DNA of 64,000 nt from assembly GCF_007752345.1 (NCBI RefSeq), contig NZ_CP036299.1, forward strand, positions 4,126,001 to 4,190,000, in the 5' to 3' direction. Positions 1-10,984 of the stretch are shown piece by piece. Both the position numbers and the translations under genes were made by a program. Within the stretch, counting starts at the first letter, position 1; every line of letters begins with the position of its first letter. A model generated the notes under the pieces. It searched no databases. It worked only from the letters and a program-made list of their open reading frames with translations, and had not been told where the DNA came from. This DNA comes from Planctopirus ephydatiae (GTDB lineage Bacteria; Planctomycetota; Planctomycetia; Planctomycetales; Planctomycetaceae).

Positions 1-786
1 CCAGCGATTGTCAGCGATCTGCGAACGTCACTCGAACTGTTTGTTGATGAAGTTCTGCAGAGCAATGAAGCCAGTCTCAAGCAGCTTCTGCTCGAAGACC
101 ACATCTGGATGAATGGTCGCCTCGCGAAGTTTTATGGAGCCGACCTACCTGAGAATGCCGATTTCCAGAAAGTGCGTATCGATAATGGTCAACGGGCCGG
201 AGTGTTGACTCATCCCTTCCTGATGGCGGGCTTCGCTTATACTTCGACGACATCTCCGATTCACAGAGGGGTGTTTGTCACTCGCAGTGTGCTGGGCCGT
301 TCGCTCAAAATGCCACCGATTGCTGTTTCACCCGAGCCAGCCGATTTGCATCCCAATCTTTCGACGCGTGAACGTGTCGATTTACAGACGAAAGCGGAGA
401 TGTGTCGCACCTGCCACAACCTGATCAATCCACTGGGCTTTCCACTGGAATCGTTTGATGCTGTCGGCCGCTTCCGTGCTGAAGAAAAAGGGAAGCCGGT
501 GGATGCGACTGGGCAATATCTCACTCGAGCTGGGGTCGAAGAGAAGTTTGCGGGGAGCCGGGCACTGGCCGAGTTTTTGGCGACCAGCCCGGAGACGCGA
601 GCCGCTTTCACACAGCAGCTCTTCCAGAATCTCGTGAAACAGGCGTGGCCAGCCTACAGCAAGGATCTCCTGACACAACTTGATCAGAAGTTTGCGGCTT
701 CAAACCTGAATATCCGCGAGCTGGCCGTGGCCATTGCTGTCGCGACAGCCCGGGTTCCGGAGACAGCAGAAACGGCTGCCAAGTAA
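1..786 (+). CDS. DUF1592/DUF1588/DUF1585 haem-motif protein, 3' part
   Basis: The frame is open from base 1, so this is the C-terminal 261 residues of a larger protein whose start lies outside the window. The order fits the planctomycete PSD-type cytochrome family: end of DUF1592 (helical stretch ending ..LAKFYG), DUF1588 (GVLTHPFLMAGFAYTS..SPIHRGVFVTRSVLG), then DUF1585 to the stop. A CXXCH haem c motif (CRTCH) is encoded at bases 403-417. Such proteins usually begin with a signal peptide and a cytochrome c-like domain and lie next to a DUF1552 gene; here the DUF1552 gene is about 9 kb downstream, so the usual pair is split. A periplasmic redox role is inferred; the substrate is unknown. Confidence 0.85.
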   Translation, partial: PAIVSDLRTSLELFVDEVLQSNEASLKQLLLEDHIWMNGRLAKFYGADLPENADFQKVRIDNGQRAGVLTHPFLMAGFAYTSTTSPIHRGVFVTRSVLGRSLKMPPIAVSPEPADLHPNLSTRERVDLQTKAEMCRTCHNLINPLGFPLESFDAVGRFRAEEKGKPVDATGQYLTRAGVEEKFAGSRALAEFLATSPETRAAFTQQLFQNLVKQAWPAYSKDLLTQLDQKFAASNLNIRELAVAIAVATARVPETAETAAK

Positions 787-1117
787 ACATTGCATACTGC
801 GTGAATTGGCAGAAGTCTCAGCACCTTCCCATCAAAAACCGACTTGTCTGCGAAATGTGTGCGGTCTCAATAATGCTGTGAGAGTGGTCATACGCATGCC
901 GCGACTGCTTGTTGACGTGGCTCTGCACGACAACCCGGGGAAGGCGAATTGGGCACGAGTTGGCCGGGCCACCCGGCTACCTCGCTCTAGCAGATGAATC
1001 CAATACTGAACCGGCAAAGACGGGGTTGCCATGATGGCGGAAGTTGGCGATTCTTTCCGGATGCGGGCGGTTTCGCATGACAAGGATGGTTGAATGCTCT
1101 GATGGGAAGCGGTCGAT
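787..1117. other. Intergenic stretch, nothing recognised
   Basis: This stretch follows the haem-protein stop and precedes the next plus-strand gene. I see no convincing coding frame, strong hairpin or repeat; it presumably holds the promoter of the downstream gene. Confidence 0.5.
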
Positions 1118-2587
1118 ATGCGCCAGGATCTGAATACATCAATCGTACCACAGACGGCCTCACCACAGACCGGCTCACAGCAACAGGAATTACGACTCGA
1201 AATCGATCGCAGAGAAGCACTTACGGCTTGCCTCACTCTGGCTGCCGGGGCTTGTCTGGGGCACGGGATGCCACTGCTTCGTGCTGAGGAAGATACCGTC
1301 TATACGCTGGAAGAGCCGGCTGATGACTTCCGCGTGTTCGGGATTGGTGCACGTATCGAAGTCATTGGCCAGGTGCAGACACAAGACGAGAAAGCTCAGG
1401 CCAAATCGCTGCCACTGAAACTCAATGCCGGAATTTCTTTTCGTGAACGCCGTCTGCTGGGCCCGGGCCGAGATGCGGAAGCATTGCGTTCCATTCGCGA
1501 ATACGAACAGACAACAGCCGATATCGTTGTCGCTGGCGAAGCCTCCCGAAGGCAACTCGCTGAGACACTCCGGCTGATTGTCGCCCAGGGCCGCTTGGAA
1601 GGGATCGAGCTCTATAGCCTGGGCGGCCCGATGACGACCGACGAAATGGAACTGCTCCAGACCCCTGGCGACACGCTCTCACTGATTGCACTTCTGCCAG
1701 GAAAAGCCGTCAAACCGGGAGAGACCTGGACTCCGGATTACTGGGTGTTGCCCATGTTCGTGGCTGTTGAGGCTGTGGTCGATCAGAAGCTGACCTGCAC
1801 ATTCGTGGGAGTCACGGGGAATATGGCTCGAATTTCCTTCGATGGCGAGCTGAATGGGGCCATTGAAGGAGCGACGACAAAAGTCACAATCTCTGGAAAT
1901 CTGGATTACGACCTCACTTCAAAATCGATTGCCGAAGTGGAACTTTCCCAAGTGGAAAAACGCTCGATCGGCGCGATCAGTCCCGGGCTCGACATTACGG
2001 CTCGATTGCGGCTGCGTCGCCGACCCGCACAGATTCCCGGCCGTGTGGGCGAAACCAAATTTGTTGATGAAGCCACTGTCCTGCCCACCACCAGGCAAAT
2101 GCGCGTGCGGTTCGATGCTCCCTGGGGTCTGACCATCCTGCATGGCCGGTTGTGGCATCTGTATCATGAAACACCGCAGGTGGCGATCTTCCGTAAGATG
2201 AAGGATGGCCAGCTCATTGCCCAGTGCAATATCTCACCACTTCCCAATGCCCAGCCGGGAAGTCACCTTCCCGAAGCCGAGTTCGAATCTGATATTCGGA
2301 CCGCTTTGGGTGAGCGATTCCGGACAATGCCAAAGAAAGAGGTCATACCGGCCGCCAACGGACGATTCGTTTACCGCGTGGTGGCCCAGGGGATTCAAAA
2401 AGAGCAGGCTCTGACGTGGATCTATTTCCTCGTGGCCGAGCGTACGGGCCGCCAGACTTCGCTCCTGTTCTCGCTCGATTCTTCGCTCCTGGAGAAGTTC
2501 GGCAAGGAAGACCTGGAGTTCGTCGAAGGTCTGAGCTTTGGTGTCCCTGCGGCAGGTTCTGGTGCGCCCACACTCGCTGTTCCATGA
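1118..2587 (+). CDS. Hypothetical exported protein with Tat-like N-terminus
   Basis: The protein has 489 residues and I do not recognise its family. After a ~28-residue polar leader comes an RR-containing hydrophobic segment (DRREALTACLTLAAGACLG) that looks like a Tat-type or ordinary signal, suggesting export. The rest is soluble and mixed alpha/beta, with beta-rich runs around residues 210-300 (VTISGNLDYDLTSKSIAEVEL) and the phrase KPGETWTPDYW, which recalls secreted planctomycete proteins of unknown function. The start is uncertain because the leader is long for a signal peptide. It converges on greA, with 87 bases between the stops. Confidence 0.75.
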   Translation: MRQDLNTSIVPQTASPQTGSQQQELRLEIDRREALTACLTLAAGACLGHGMPLLRAEEDTVYTLEEPADDFRVFGIGARIEVIGQVQTQDEKAQAKSLPLKLNAGISFRERRLLGPGRDAEALRSIREYEQTTADIVVAGEASRRQLAETLRLIVAQGRLEGIELYSLGGPMTTDEMELLQTPGDTLSLIALLPGKAVKPGETWTPDYWVLPMFVAVEAVVDQKLTCTFVGVTGNMARISFDGELNGAIEGATTKVTISGNLDYDLTSKSIAEVELSQVEKRSIGAISPGLDITARLRLRRRPAQIPGRVGETKFVDEATVLPTTRQMRVRFDAPWGLTILHGRLWHLYHETPQVAIFRKMKDGQLIAQCNISPLPNAQPGSHLPEAEFESDIRTALGERFRTMPKKEVIPAANGRFVYRVVAQGIQKEQALTWIYFLVAERTGRQTSLLFSLDSSLLEKFGKEDLEFVEGLSFGVPAAGSGAPTLAVP

Positions 2588-2674
2588 GCCGTCTGAAGCA
2601 TCGAAATGCTGAGATGAAAGCTGAGTTCAAAAGCAGGGTATTGATCGTTCAGTAACCTGCCATGGAGGAAACGA

Positions 2675-3157
2675 TTACGCGAGTTCTTCGATCTCGGTGA
2701 TCTCGTAATTGATGGTGCCGCGAGGAACCTGAATCGAGACTTTGTCGTTGACCTTCTTGCCCAACAGAGCACTGGCCAGAGGGCTGGTCGTGAGAATCTT
2801 CATGACATCGCTCATGTAGTCTTCTTCACCCGGCCCCACGAACTCGTACTTTTCGATATCGCCGTCGTCGGTATTTTTGACGGTGACACGTGTTCCGAAT
2901 GCGACAACCCCTTTAGGAAGGGTGGATTTGTCGACGATGTAGCAGCTCGCCAGCTTCGACTTGAGGGAGTTAATCCGCGCCTGCAAACGCCCCTGCTCTT
3001 CGCGCTGGCCGTGATATTCGGCGTTTTCTTTCAGATCCCCCTCAGCGCGCGCCTCGGCAATCGCCTCAGCGATTTTGGGCATGTCGTCGTGCTCAAGCTT
3101 GCGGATCTCTTCCTTGAGCTTGTCGTAACCCTCGCGAGAGATTGGTTGCAGTTCCAT
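2675..3157 (-). CDS. greA: Transcription elongation factor GreA
   Basis: GreA rescues backtracked RNA polymerase by stimulating cleavage of the 3' end of the transcript. The 160-residue protein has the two expected parts: an N-terminal antiparallel coiled coil ([42 protein letters not shown] region), with the acidic tip residues at the coil turn, and a C-terminal FKBP-like domain ending in [19 protein letters not shown]. An ATG five codons upstream (3172) is in frame. I prefer 3157 because GGTGGAG lies six bases before it, and the resulting N-terminus [14 protein letters not shown] matches the family. It stands alone between an unrelated convergent gene and the oxidoreductase. Confidence 0.95.
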   Translation of the reverse strand: MELQPISREGYDKLKEEIRKLEHDDMPKIAEAIAEARAEGDLKENAEYHGQREEQGRLQARINSLKSKLASCYIVDKSTLPKGVVAFGTRVTVKNTDDGDIEKYEFVGPGEEDYMSDVMKILTTSPLASALLGKKVNDKVSIQVPRGTINYEITEIEELA

Positions 3158-3265
3158 CACAGACTCCACCATGCCTGCAGATTCACAGGCAAATAAGCTT
3201 CATATCATGAAAAATGCATGGCCACTCGATCGAGTTGCCATGCTGAAAGACCGGCATTGGAAACG

Positions 3266-3302
3266 AAAAAGGCAGGGCTGTCGTTCAACAGCCCGCCTTC
3301 CT
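3266..3302 (-). terminator. Rho-independent terminator after the Gfo/Idh/MocA gene
   Basis: On the minus strand a stem of GGC and GGGCTGT paired with ACAGCCC and GCC (one bulged base, six-base loop) is followed directly by TTTTT. The position about 90 bases downstream of the oxidoreductase stop makes this its terminator. Confidence 0.8.
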
Positions 3303-3393
3303 TAAGAAAAGCGTAACACAAAGCCCAGCCAGTTTCCACCGCCGGACCTGCCTTGGCAGATTCGCGAAGCAGAACTGCTTTTGCCGATTACAG

Positions 3394-4530
3394 TTACGAC
3401 GCAATCGTCTTCCAGGCTCGCTCTTTAGCACTGGAGATCACCGCATCACAAACCTTCTGTGTTTCCAAAGCTTCGCGGAATGTTGGCGAGCAAGGCTTAC
3501 CTTCTTCAAGTGCCTTCAGGAAATCGGCCACCTGATGAATAAATGTGTGTTCGTAGCCAATCTGCAGACCAGGAACCCACCAGTTCTTCATGTAAGGCTG
3601 ATCGCTGTCGGAAACATGAACCGAACGCCACCCACGGACGATCCCTTCGTCGCCATGATCGAACCACTGCAAACGGTGGAGATCATGCAGATCCCACTTG
3701 AGAGAGGCGTGCTCGCCATTCACTTCCAGTGTGTAGAGAGCCTTATGGCCACGGGCGTACCGGGTCGATTCAAACAACCCTAACGATCCATTTTTGAAGT
3801 GACAGAAGAACGTACAAGCATCGTCGATGCTGACTTTCTCGATCTGCCCGGTGAGTGTGTGCTTACGTTCCTTGATGAATGTCTCCGTCATCGCGCTAAC
3901 ATCAGTGATCGATCCATTCAACCAGAGTGCTGTATCAATACAGTGAGCCAGCAGGTCGCCAGTCACACCCGAACCCGCAGCAGCCGCATCGAGCCTCCAG
4001 AGAGCAGCCCCGCCCTGTGGCAGATCTGCGGAAATCGTCCAATCCTGCAGGAAGTTCGCCCGGTAATGGAAAATGCGGCCCAGCTTGCCAGAGTCAATCA
4101 GTTGCTTGGCCAACGTCACGGCGGGTGCCCGGCGGTAGTTGTACCAGACGGTATTAGGAACGCCTGCGCGCTCGATGGCTGCCACCATCTCTTCACCTTC
4201 GGCGGTGTTCATCGAGAGTGGTTTTTCACACAGCACCATTTTGCCATTGGCTGCAGCCGCCAGGGCAATTTCCTTGTGCAGGTTATTGGGAGTGCAGATA
4301 TCGATCGCGTCGATATCCTTGCGCTCAACGACCTTCCGCCAGTCGGTTTCGACTGATTCATAACCCCACTGATCAGCGAATGACCGCACCTTTTCCGCAT
4401 CGCGGGCACAAACCGCCTTCAGCACCGGCTTGTATTTCAATGGAAAAAAGTGATTGACCTGTGAGTACGCGTTGGAGTGAGTCCGGCCCATAAAGCCGTA
4501 GCCAATCATGCCAATATTCAGATTCTTCAT
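3394..4530 (-). CDS. Gfo/Idh/MocA family oxidoreductase
   Basis: This is a cytoplasmic NAD(P)-dependent sugar or inositol dehydrogenase-type protein. The N-terminal Rossmann fold opens with [18 protein letters not shown], followed by the [12 protein letters not shown] strand and the CEKPLSMN signature whose lysine is catalytic in the family. The C-terminal alpha/beta domain (about residues 135-375) matches the family dimerisation fold. The frame is open 15 codons further upstream to an ATG at 4575, but those residues precede the Rossmann strand and neither ATG has a clear ribosome site; I take 4530. The substrate cannot be read from the sequence. It is followed by its own terminator and is therefore probably monocistronic. 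Confidence 0.9.
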   Translation of the reverse strand: MKNLNIGMIGYGFMGRTHSNAYSQVNHFFPLKYKPVLKAVCARDAEKVRSFADQWGYESVETDWRKVVERKDIDAIDICTPNNLHKEIALAAAANGKMVLCEKPLSMNTAEGEEMVAAIERAGVPNTVWYNYRRAPAVTLAKQLIDSGKLGRIFHYRANFLQDWTISADLPQGGAALWRLDAAAAGSGVTGDLLAHCIDTALWLNGSITDVSAMTETFIKERKHTLTGQIEKVSIDDACTFFCHFKNGSLGLFESTRYARGHKALYTLEVNGEHASLKWDLHDLHRLQWFDHGDEGIVRGWRSVHVSDSDQPYMKNWWVPGLQIGYEHTFIHQVADFLKALEEGKPCSPTFREALETQKVCDAVISSAKERAWKTIAS

Positions 4531-4768
4531 GATGACGTTCATTGGAGAAATGAATGGAATGCGGGCGACCACCATCTGGCCAAACCTCGTTCAGCAGGCG
4601 ATAATAACCAAGGTTTGATGCGTTCGCTGCGCCACTGCCATCTTTATTGAGAATTTGAAGGTGATTTTGATTTAGTCTGCCACTTACCCAAAACTTCGCA
4701 ATTGAACTCAAAAATCAAACTGTCCGTAATTCTCCCGCACTGAATTCGCATCATGTATTCCACGTGGG

Positions 4769-6280
4769 ATGAAAGCTCTCCTCATGACCACAGAATCGCG
4801 ATGGATCTGGCCCTTTGAACTCACCGAAAAACTCGGCGAAGGGGGCATGGGTGTCGTTTACCGGGCGAGATATGTCGGTAATGATCGCGAAGTAGCACTG
4901 AAACTGTTGCCGGATGATGTCGCTCAGAATCCCACGATTCTTGCCCGGTTTGAGCGGGAAATGGAAGTTCTCAAACAATTACGGCACCCGAATATCGTGC
5001 ACTGCTTTGGCGGTGTCTGCAAAACGAAGCAGCGTTTCTATGCGATGGAACTTGTCGAAGGTGGGACACTGGCCGATGAACTTCGCAAGAAAGGGCGATA
5101 TTCATGGGATAAAGTGATCGAAATGGGCATGCAGATGTGTGCCGGTCTGGGCTACGCTCATGAACAAGGCGTTATTCACCGAGACGTCAAACCAGGAAAC
5201 TTCCTCATCGGGAAGAACGGTCAACTGAAGCTGGCCGATTTTGGCCTGGCAACGATCTCCTCGGGCCAGAAGATCACGAAAGCCGGCAAAACAGTCGGTA
5301 CCTTTTACTACATGGCCCCGGAGCAGATCCGTGGCAAGCCTCCGGTTTCTGCCCGTACCGATCTCTATGCCCTCGGCTGTGTTTTATTCGAATTGCTGAC
5401 GGGCAATCCCCCCTATTTGGGAAATCACCCGGCGGAAACTTTGCAGAAACATGTCGAGGCACCCATCCCGCATGTGGCCACTCGCATGCTCGACTGCCCC
5501 GCTGCACTTGATGCGCTGATTGTCGATCTGTTGGCAAAAAATCCCGAGGCGCGCCCCGCCTCGGCTGCCATCGTCGCCAAACGTCTGGAAGCCATTGCTC
5601 TCCCTTCTCGCGGGACTGTCGCTGATGTTGACCATCAGGCTGTTACACCTTCGTCGGACAACTTTTTCCTGATGGCGGCTCTTGGAAGTCCACCAGCAGT
5701 GGCTCTTGGGCCCGCCATTCAATCGACCGTCCGAATGGATTCTGACGAAGAAATTGCTACAGCACCTGCAGGAACATTGAGAACACAACAGTCACTGATC
5801 ATCGCAGTCGTTATCCTGGCAACACTGCTGTTTGAAGCCTGTTTTGCCTACCGCTCGGCAAGTTTTCGCCTGGAGAAAATCGAGGCAGCATGGCGCGAAA
5901 AGCTTACTGGAACAGACTCTGGTGAACGACAACAAGCTGTCGCCACTCTGCTTTCGTTCGATCAACTCAGCCAGAAGACTATGACAACCGCTGGTCAACT
6001 CCTTGATCGCCCGGAACCAGAAGCCCGCAAAGCAGGTCTGAAGCTTCTGGGGAAACCGTGGCCACAATCCTCACTCTTTGCTGAGATCGTTCTGCGACTT
6101 CAAAAAGCCGATCCCGAACAGGATGTCCGCTATCAGGCCAGTGAGTTTGCCAATGCCATCAAAAATGAACCTGAACAATCCTCATCAGGCTTCTGGACTC
6201 GATTAATCCTCTGGCTCGCGGTTATTGCGGCAGTCACGCTCTATTTGAATCGAGAGTCTTTACTCAAACGCGACGTGTGA
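4769..6280 (+). CDS. Ser/Thr protein kinase with C-terminal membrane segments
   Basis: This is a Hanks-type kinase of 503 residues. The kinase domain spans about residues 15-275: glycine loop GEGGMG (23-28), ATP lysine K45, catalytic loop HRDVKPGN (137-144), DFG (157-159) and the APE motif within YYMAPEQ. A linker of about 60 residues follows, then a hydrophobic helix near 345-363 (SLIIAVVILATLLF), a predicted helical segment resembling HEAT-like repeats (TLLSFDQLSQ..AGLKLLGKPWPQ), and a second hydrophobic helix at the extreme C-terminus (LILWLAVIAAVTLYL). This suggests a membrane-tethered cytosolic kinase. A second in-frame ATG at 4784 is an alternative start. It converges on the DUF2339 gene with 12 bases between the stops. 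Confidence 0.92.
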   Translation: MKALLMTTESRWIWPFELTEKLGEGGMGVVYRARYVGNDREVALKLLPDDVAQNPTILARFEREMEVLKQLRHPNIVHCFGGVCKTKQRFYAMELVEGGTLADELRKKGRYSWDKVIEMGMQMCAGLGYAHEQGVIHRDVKPGNFLIGKNGQLKLADFGLATISSGQKITKAGKTVGTFYYMAPEQIRGKPPVSARTDLYALGCVLFELLTGNPPYLGNHPAETLQKHVEAPIPHVATRMLDCPAALDALIVDLLAKNPEARPASAAIVAKRLEAIALPSRGTVADVDHQAVTPSSDNFFLMAALGSPPAVALGPAIQSTVRMDSDEEIATAPAGTLRTQQSLIIAVVILATLLFEACFAYRSASFRLEKIEAAWREKLTGTDSGERQQAVATLLSFDQLSQKTMTTAGQLLDRPEPEARKAGLKLLGKPWPQSSLFAEIVLRLQKADPEQDVRYQASEFANAIKNEPEQSSSGFWTRLILWLAVIAAVTLYLNRESLLKRDV

Positions 6281-6292
6281 ATGACAACTCGA

Positions 6293-9043
6293 TCACTGTA
6301 AATCCTGACTATTCTCATCAACACCTGTTTCAAAACTCTCTCGATTCTTCAGATAAAGCGCCGATCCACCGAGAATCACGATTCCTAAGACGATAAAGGC
6401 CACAATTCGATAGAACGAATCCAGCTCGGCCAGGTCGATCATAAAGACCTTGATGGCTACTACTCCAAAGAGCCCGAGAGCCACATAACGCCACTCTTTC
6501 GCATGACGCGTAATACCATAAAGCAGCATTCCCAGAGCAAACACCGACCAGAGCATCGAGACCGCACCATCTCGCAAACCCGGGCTGAAAACGCTGCACA
6601 GTTCGTAGATTTCTGCTGTCAACCAGCCAAACAGTAAAAGCAGTGCGGTAATCGAGTACAGCCGCTGCAGCACGAGACGATCTTCAGTTCGCTTGCCTGC
6701 GATCACAGCACTCGCCACCAGTGTTAATAACACCATTGCGACGTTAATCAGGCGATAAACCGCATTCACCCAGATTTGAATACTAGATACCTCGCTCTCC
6801 GAATTCAGCGATGCGTAGGGCAAGGTGTATTGAATCCCGATCTCGCTCATCGGATTCAGATCAACAAAGACCAGCTTTCCTAACAGGCCAATCATCATCA
6901 TGAGGCTTAAGGCCAGTTGGATGGGCGATTGCCGACGATTCGAGGCCAGCAACAGGCCCAGGGCATAGCCCGCCCAGATCGCTGTAATGGCCAGATATCT
7001 CAGACGTTCATCAAAGTAGCCCAATGTTCTGACACATTCAGCATTGAGATAAATAAACAGCAAGACATAGCTGGCCACATTCAGAAGACCTGCTAAATGC
7101 TGTGCGAACGATAGCGGAGCGAGATCGTTTGCCTGGCGAAGCTGCCGGGATTCACTTTTGATCCCGCTGGTTTCAAAAGGTTGCCGCTGGAAGTAACCCA
7201 CAATCCAGAGACCCGCTACAGGAATGCCAAACTGAACCAGACGCTCCAGGAACTGCAGAATGACCAGTTTCGCTGGCATCGTTGATGCCAGCGTTGATGA
7301 AAATCCGAGGGGAAAATCAAACCCGACCAGTCGGATCATCACTAGCAGGCAGACGAGCGAACCCGACAATCGCAGCAGTTCACTGCCAGTTTTCTTCCCC
7401 ATCCAGGCCAGAGTGATCGCGACGGCTGCCCAGACAACGGTAATCCACTTGTCGGAAATAGCCAGCGGGATCGCTATCACGAGAAAAATCAACGATAAAG
7501 CGGTAAACGCAATCGACAGAGGACGATCCACCAGCCGGCGCTGCAAGAGAGCAAAGGCATGCAGCGTGTAAAAGACAGACAAACCTATGGATATGACCGC
7601 CATCATCCTCTGGCCATAAACAGGTTCAATCAACTGGTAGACCTGAGTAAAGAAGACAGCCACATTGATGAGCAGCAGCAGGATATCCAGGGCATTGGAA
7701 CGCTTTTTCCAGACAATCTGATACATGAATGTCATACAGGAGAAAAGCGCAAACATGCCTGCCAGCAGCCATGCGGCCTGTACGATCTTTTCCGGCTGAT
7801 CGACTGGCAGCGAGAGAATCACAATGCCATATGTTCCCAGGATATTGATCGTATGGATCAGCGGCCAGTAGACTCGTAGCGACATCAGAAAGATGCCCGC
7901 ACCTAGGATCAGCAAATAGATATAGAGCGAGATGACGCTTCCATTTCCACTAATTAGAAATGGAGTTGCGTAGCCACCCAGCGTACCTATAACGGCGATC
8001 AGCTGTGAGCGGAACCCTACCGCCAGCACGCCACTCGTGATCGTCATCGCGATCATCAACCCGAAGCCCGTGGGCTCGTCGATGAGTTTGAGCAGGAACA
8101 TGGCAGCATAGATACAGAAGTAGAGCGTGGTGACACCGCCTCCCATGAGGGCGTGCCCCAGCAGGCGGAACTTCCCGGGGAGTAACCAGATCCCGCCACC
8201 AACCAGCCCCACACCAGTGACGACCGCCATCATCAGCCGTGCGAAAGGCGAAATGAGGCCTTTTTCAATGGAATACTGCAGGAAGAACCCCACACCCAGG
8301 ATCAACACCAGAATGCCAATACGCATTAACCACTGGCTGGCGATGGCATATTCGAGCGAAACACCTTTCGGGATCTGATCTTCGCCAATAAAGATCCAGT
8401 TGCGAATTTTCTTCAGGACGTCATAGGCCTGCGTCTCGAATTCTGACATTTCGGTTGTTGCGGGAACCGCTTCAGGAACAGGCTTCACTTCTGGTTTGGC
8501 TGCAGAGGTAGCATGGGCCTGGCCGTGACTTCGATGGAGACTCTCCAGCCGTGCTTCACGCGTTTTATCTTTCGCCGTCCAAGGCACAGACGCTGCCACT
8601 TCCGGTTCGTCGATGAAGTCCTCCAATTCAGCGACAACGACTGGCTGGGTGACACTGGGAGGTTTCTGAAGGTACGGCGTCACTTCCGCAGGGAGGGTCG
8701 ATGGCGGTGAATCAGCAGTTGGAGCTTCGGCCAGTGATATGTCGCTGATCACCTGCTGCGGAACAACAGGAACAGGGGCCGCGAGCGCATCGCTGGCCGC
8801 TGGCTGGGGTGCAATGGGTTTCTTGAACGTGGTTTCAGGCTGGGAAACAATGGTCGCAATGCGATCGATCTCGCGCCCTTGAGCGTTGAGTAAGTCGCGA
8901 AGCTGTTCAGTGCGGGTGAGCAATCGCCCCAGCTGTGTGAGCATTTCCTCCTTGAGCTTGGCCAGCATGCCCACCATCACAAATGGCATAATCAGCATCA
9001 TGCCCACAAACAGAAGTCCGATCAGACCGTAAAATACTTCCAT
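6293..9043 (-). CDS. DUF2339 polytopic membrane protein
   Basis: The 916-residue protein starts with one membrane helix ([24 protein letters not shown]) and a short coiled coil ([22 protein letters not shown]). A Pro/Ala-rich linker follows to about residue 195. Beyond that are some twenty to thirty hydrophobic helices typical of the DUF2339 family, including the family's conserved opening segment ([45 protein letters not shown]). The function of the family is unknown. The frame also offers a GTG at 9061; I prefer the ATG at 9043 because AAGGA lies eight bases upstream. It is divergent from the DUF1552 gene across a 450-base gap. Confidence 0.88.
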   Translation of the reverse strand: MEVFYGLIGLLFVGMMLIMPFVMVGMLAKLKEEMLTQLGRLLTRTEQLRDLLNAQGREIDRIATIVSQPETTFKKPIAPQPAASDALAAPVPVVPQQVISDISLAEAPTADSPPSTLPAEVTPYLQKPPSVTQPVVVAELEDFIDEPEVAASVPWTAKDKTREARLESLHRSHGQAHATSAAKPEVKPVPEAVPATTEMSEFETQAYDVLKKIRNWIFIGEDQIPKGVSLEYAIASQWLMRIGILVLILGVGFFLQYSIEKGLISPFARLMMAVVTGVGLVGGGIWLLPGKFRLLGHALMGGGVTTLYFCIYAAMFLLKLIDEPTGFGLMIAMTITSGVLAVGFRSQLIAVIGTLGGYATPFLISGNGSVISLYIYLLILGAGIFLMSLRVYWPLIHTINILGTYGIVILSLPVDQPEKIVQAAWLLAGMFALFSCMTFMYQIVWKKRSNALDILLLLINVAVFFTQVYQLIEPVYGQRMMAVISIGLSVFYTLHAFALLQRRLVDRPLSIAFTALSLIFLVIAIPLAISDKWITVVWAAVAITLAWMGKKTGSELLRLSGSLVCLLVMIRLVGFDFPLGFSSTLASTMPAKLVILQFLERLVQFGIPVAGLWIVGYFQRQPFETSGIKSESRQLRQANDLAPLSFAQHLAGLLNVASYVLLFIYLNAECVRTLGYFDERLRYLAITAIWAGYALGLLLASNRRQSPIQLALSLMMMIGLLGKLVFVDLNPMSEIGIQYTLPYASLNSESEVSSIQIWVNAVYRLINVAMVLLTLVASAVIAGKRTEDRLVLQRLYSITALLLLFGWLTAEIYELCSVFSPGLRDGAVSMLWSVFALGMLLYGITRHAKEWRYVALGLFGVVAIKVFMIDLAELDSFYRIVAFIVLGIVILGGSALYLKNRESFETGVDENSQDLQ

Positions 9044-9489
9044 GACCAGCTTCCTTATCACTCATGCCCTGACGAACGTGCCCGGTTCAGCCTTGATCGA
9101 AGCGATCTCGCTCGCAAGATTTCGCGAGTGCTGTGGGCCCGGTCATTTTCTGATGAGCAAATACCACACTGTGCAAAGTATGGAATACGACTGCTGTTGC
9201 TGATGACATGAGGTCAGCAACAACCCCAGAAAGACAAAAGAAGAGTCGGTTCTTACTGACTGTTCTCTCCCAAACGCCCTCAAATCAAAGTTAAACCCGG
9301 CGAATTCCTTATTCATCGTCGGACGCATGTATAAAAATGTCCACATTGACCTGTGGCAGTTACCTCAAATCTCCGCATTTTTCTGCCAGAATTCGATGGA
9401 AAAAGAGAGTGGCAAAAGAAGTTGCTGATCGATTACTATAAAGAATCAATGCCTGCTGATCCGTCCCGCCTGCCCGATCGGAGCCCGCC
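9044..9489. other. Divergent intergenic region
   Basis: This region lies between the outward-facing starts of the DUF2339 and DUF1552 genes and must hold both promoters. I see no confident promoter hexamers, repeat or coding frame. Confidence 0.5.
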
Positions 9490-10809
9490 ATGTTCAGCCC
9501 TGCCAGCCGCCGTCGTTTCCTTCGCGACCTGGGTGTCTCTGCTGCCGCACTCCCATTTGCCTTGAATCTGCCCAGTCTGGCTCTGGCCAATTCAACAACC
9601 CGCAAACAACGGCTCGTGGTGATCTTCAGCCCTAACGGCATTGTTCCGAAAACCTTCTGGCCGAAAGAGACAGGCACTGAGTTCGAACTGCCGGAAAGCG
9701 TCGCTCCGCTGGCTCCTTTCAAAGATCGCCTGCTGTTCCTGAAGGGTGTTTCTGACCGCATTGGTGGCGACGGCGATAACCACATGCGCGGCATCGGTTG
9801 CCTCCTGACAGGGATCGAACTCTTCCCGGGCAACATCCAGGGTGGTTCGCATACACCTGCTGGTTGGGCGAGCGGAATTTCGGTCGATCAGGAGATCAAA
9901 ACCTTCCTGCAATCGCGGCCCGAAACACGTACTCGATTTGGCTCACTCGAATTTGGGGTGATGGTTCCCGAGCGGGCCGATACATGGACGCGCATGGTCT
10001 ATGCCGCCGGTAATAAACCCATCGCGCCGATTGACGATCCTTACCAGATGTTTCATAAGCTCTACGGCCGCATGAAAGATCAGGCCAATCTGGGGAGCAT
10101 CCTCGATGATGTCCTCGATGATCTCAAGCGGCTGGAAGCGAACGTCAGCCCGCGCGATCGTCAGTTGATCGAAGAACATGCCTCGTTTGTGCGGGCCATG
10201 GAGCAGGAGATCGAATCTTCGAAGAACATGGAGATGGGTCACGCCATCCCTGTTCTTGAGCCAGGCCTGCGTCATGAAAATGACCAGATGCCACAACTCA
10301 CGAAGCAGCAGACCGATCTGCTGGTGCATAGTTTCGCGGCTGATTTCAATCGGATTGCCACGTTCCAGTTCACCAACTCAGTGGGTGGAGCCAAGATGCG
10401 ATGGGCCGGTGTCGAAGAAGGTCATCACGAGCTTTCCCACGAGCCTGACAGCAACGAATCGGCTCAGGAAAAACTGACGAAAATCAACAAGTGGTACTGT
10501 GAGCAGATTGCCTACCTGTGCCAGCAACTGGCGAACACACCGGAAGCTGACGGCAGCGGGAGCCTGCTGGATAACACCCTCGTGATCTGGACGAACGAAC
10601 TGGGCCAGGGGAACAGCCATACGCTGGACAACATTCCGTTTGTGATGATCGGCAACGCCCCTGGCTTCAAGATGGGTCAGTCGCTCAAGTTCGACCGCGT
10701 GCCCCACAACCGGCTGCTCCTCTCAATCGCCCACGCCTTCGGCCACCACCTCGACCGCTTCGGCAACCCCGACTACTGCAAAGACGGCCCACTGACGGGC
10801 ATTGCGTAA
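9490..10809 (+). CDS. DUF1552 Tat-exported protein
   Basis: The protein of 439 residues starts with a twin-arginine signal ([28 protein letters not shown]). The body matches the DUF1552 family: [20 protein letters not shown] near the mature N-terminus, [10 protein letters not shown], a central helical part, and the late [27 protein letters not shown] motif that resembles the alkaline-phosphatase-like sulfatase fold. The start is supported by GGAG six bases before the ATG. In planctomycetes this family is usually encoded beside a DUF1592/DUF1588 haem protein, so a joint periplasmic or extracytoplasmic function is inferred; the reaction is unknown. A 21-bp perfect hairpin follows. Confidence 0.9.
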   Translation: MFSPASRRRFLRDLGVSAAALPFALNLPSLALANSTTRKQRLVVIFSPNGIVPKTFWPKETGTEFELPESVAPLAPFKDRLLFLKGVSDRIGGDGDNHMRGIGCLLTGIELFPGNIQGGSHTPAGWASGISVDQEIKTFLQSRPETRTRFGSLEFGVMVPERADTWTRMVYAAGNKPIAPIDDPYQMFHKLYGRMKDQANLGSILDDVLDDLKRLEANVSPRDRQLIEEHASFVRAMEQEIESSKNMEMGHAIPVLEPGLRHENDQMPQLTKQQTDLLVHSFAADFNRIATFQFTNSVGGAKMRWAGVEEGHHELSHEPDSNESAQEKLTKINKWYCEQIAYLCQQLANTPEADGSGSLLDNTLVIWTNELGQGNSHTLDNIPFVMIGNAPGFKMGQSLKFDRVPHNRLLLSIAHAFGHHLDRFGNPDYCKDGPLTGIA

Positions 10810-10840
10810 CTTAAGGTCGATAAATACCCCTCCCGAAAAC

Positions 10841-10888
10841 AAACCCAAAGACGAGGGAAAGTTGTGACTTTCCCTCGTCTTTGGGTTT
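10841..10888. terminator. Perfect 21-bp inverted repeat, terminator-like
   Basis: The arms 10841-10861 and 10868-10888 are exact reverse complements around the six-base loop TTGTGA. The arms begin AAACCC and end GGGTTT, so the hairpin has A/T flanks on both strands and could terminate in either direction. It sits 31 bases after the DUF1552 stop and 97 bases before the NACHT-like gene. A boundary or folding role is also possible. Confidence 0.75.
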
Positions 10889-10984
10889 CCACTTCTAGCA
10901 ATTCTCAACACTCTGTTATCACCGCAACAGACAAAAACTCAGCCTCGCCAACCCCACAAAAAGCTTACAGCGAAGATCGTAGAT

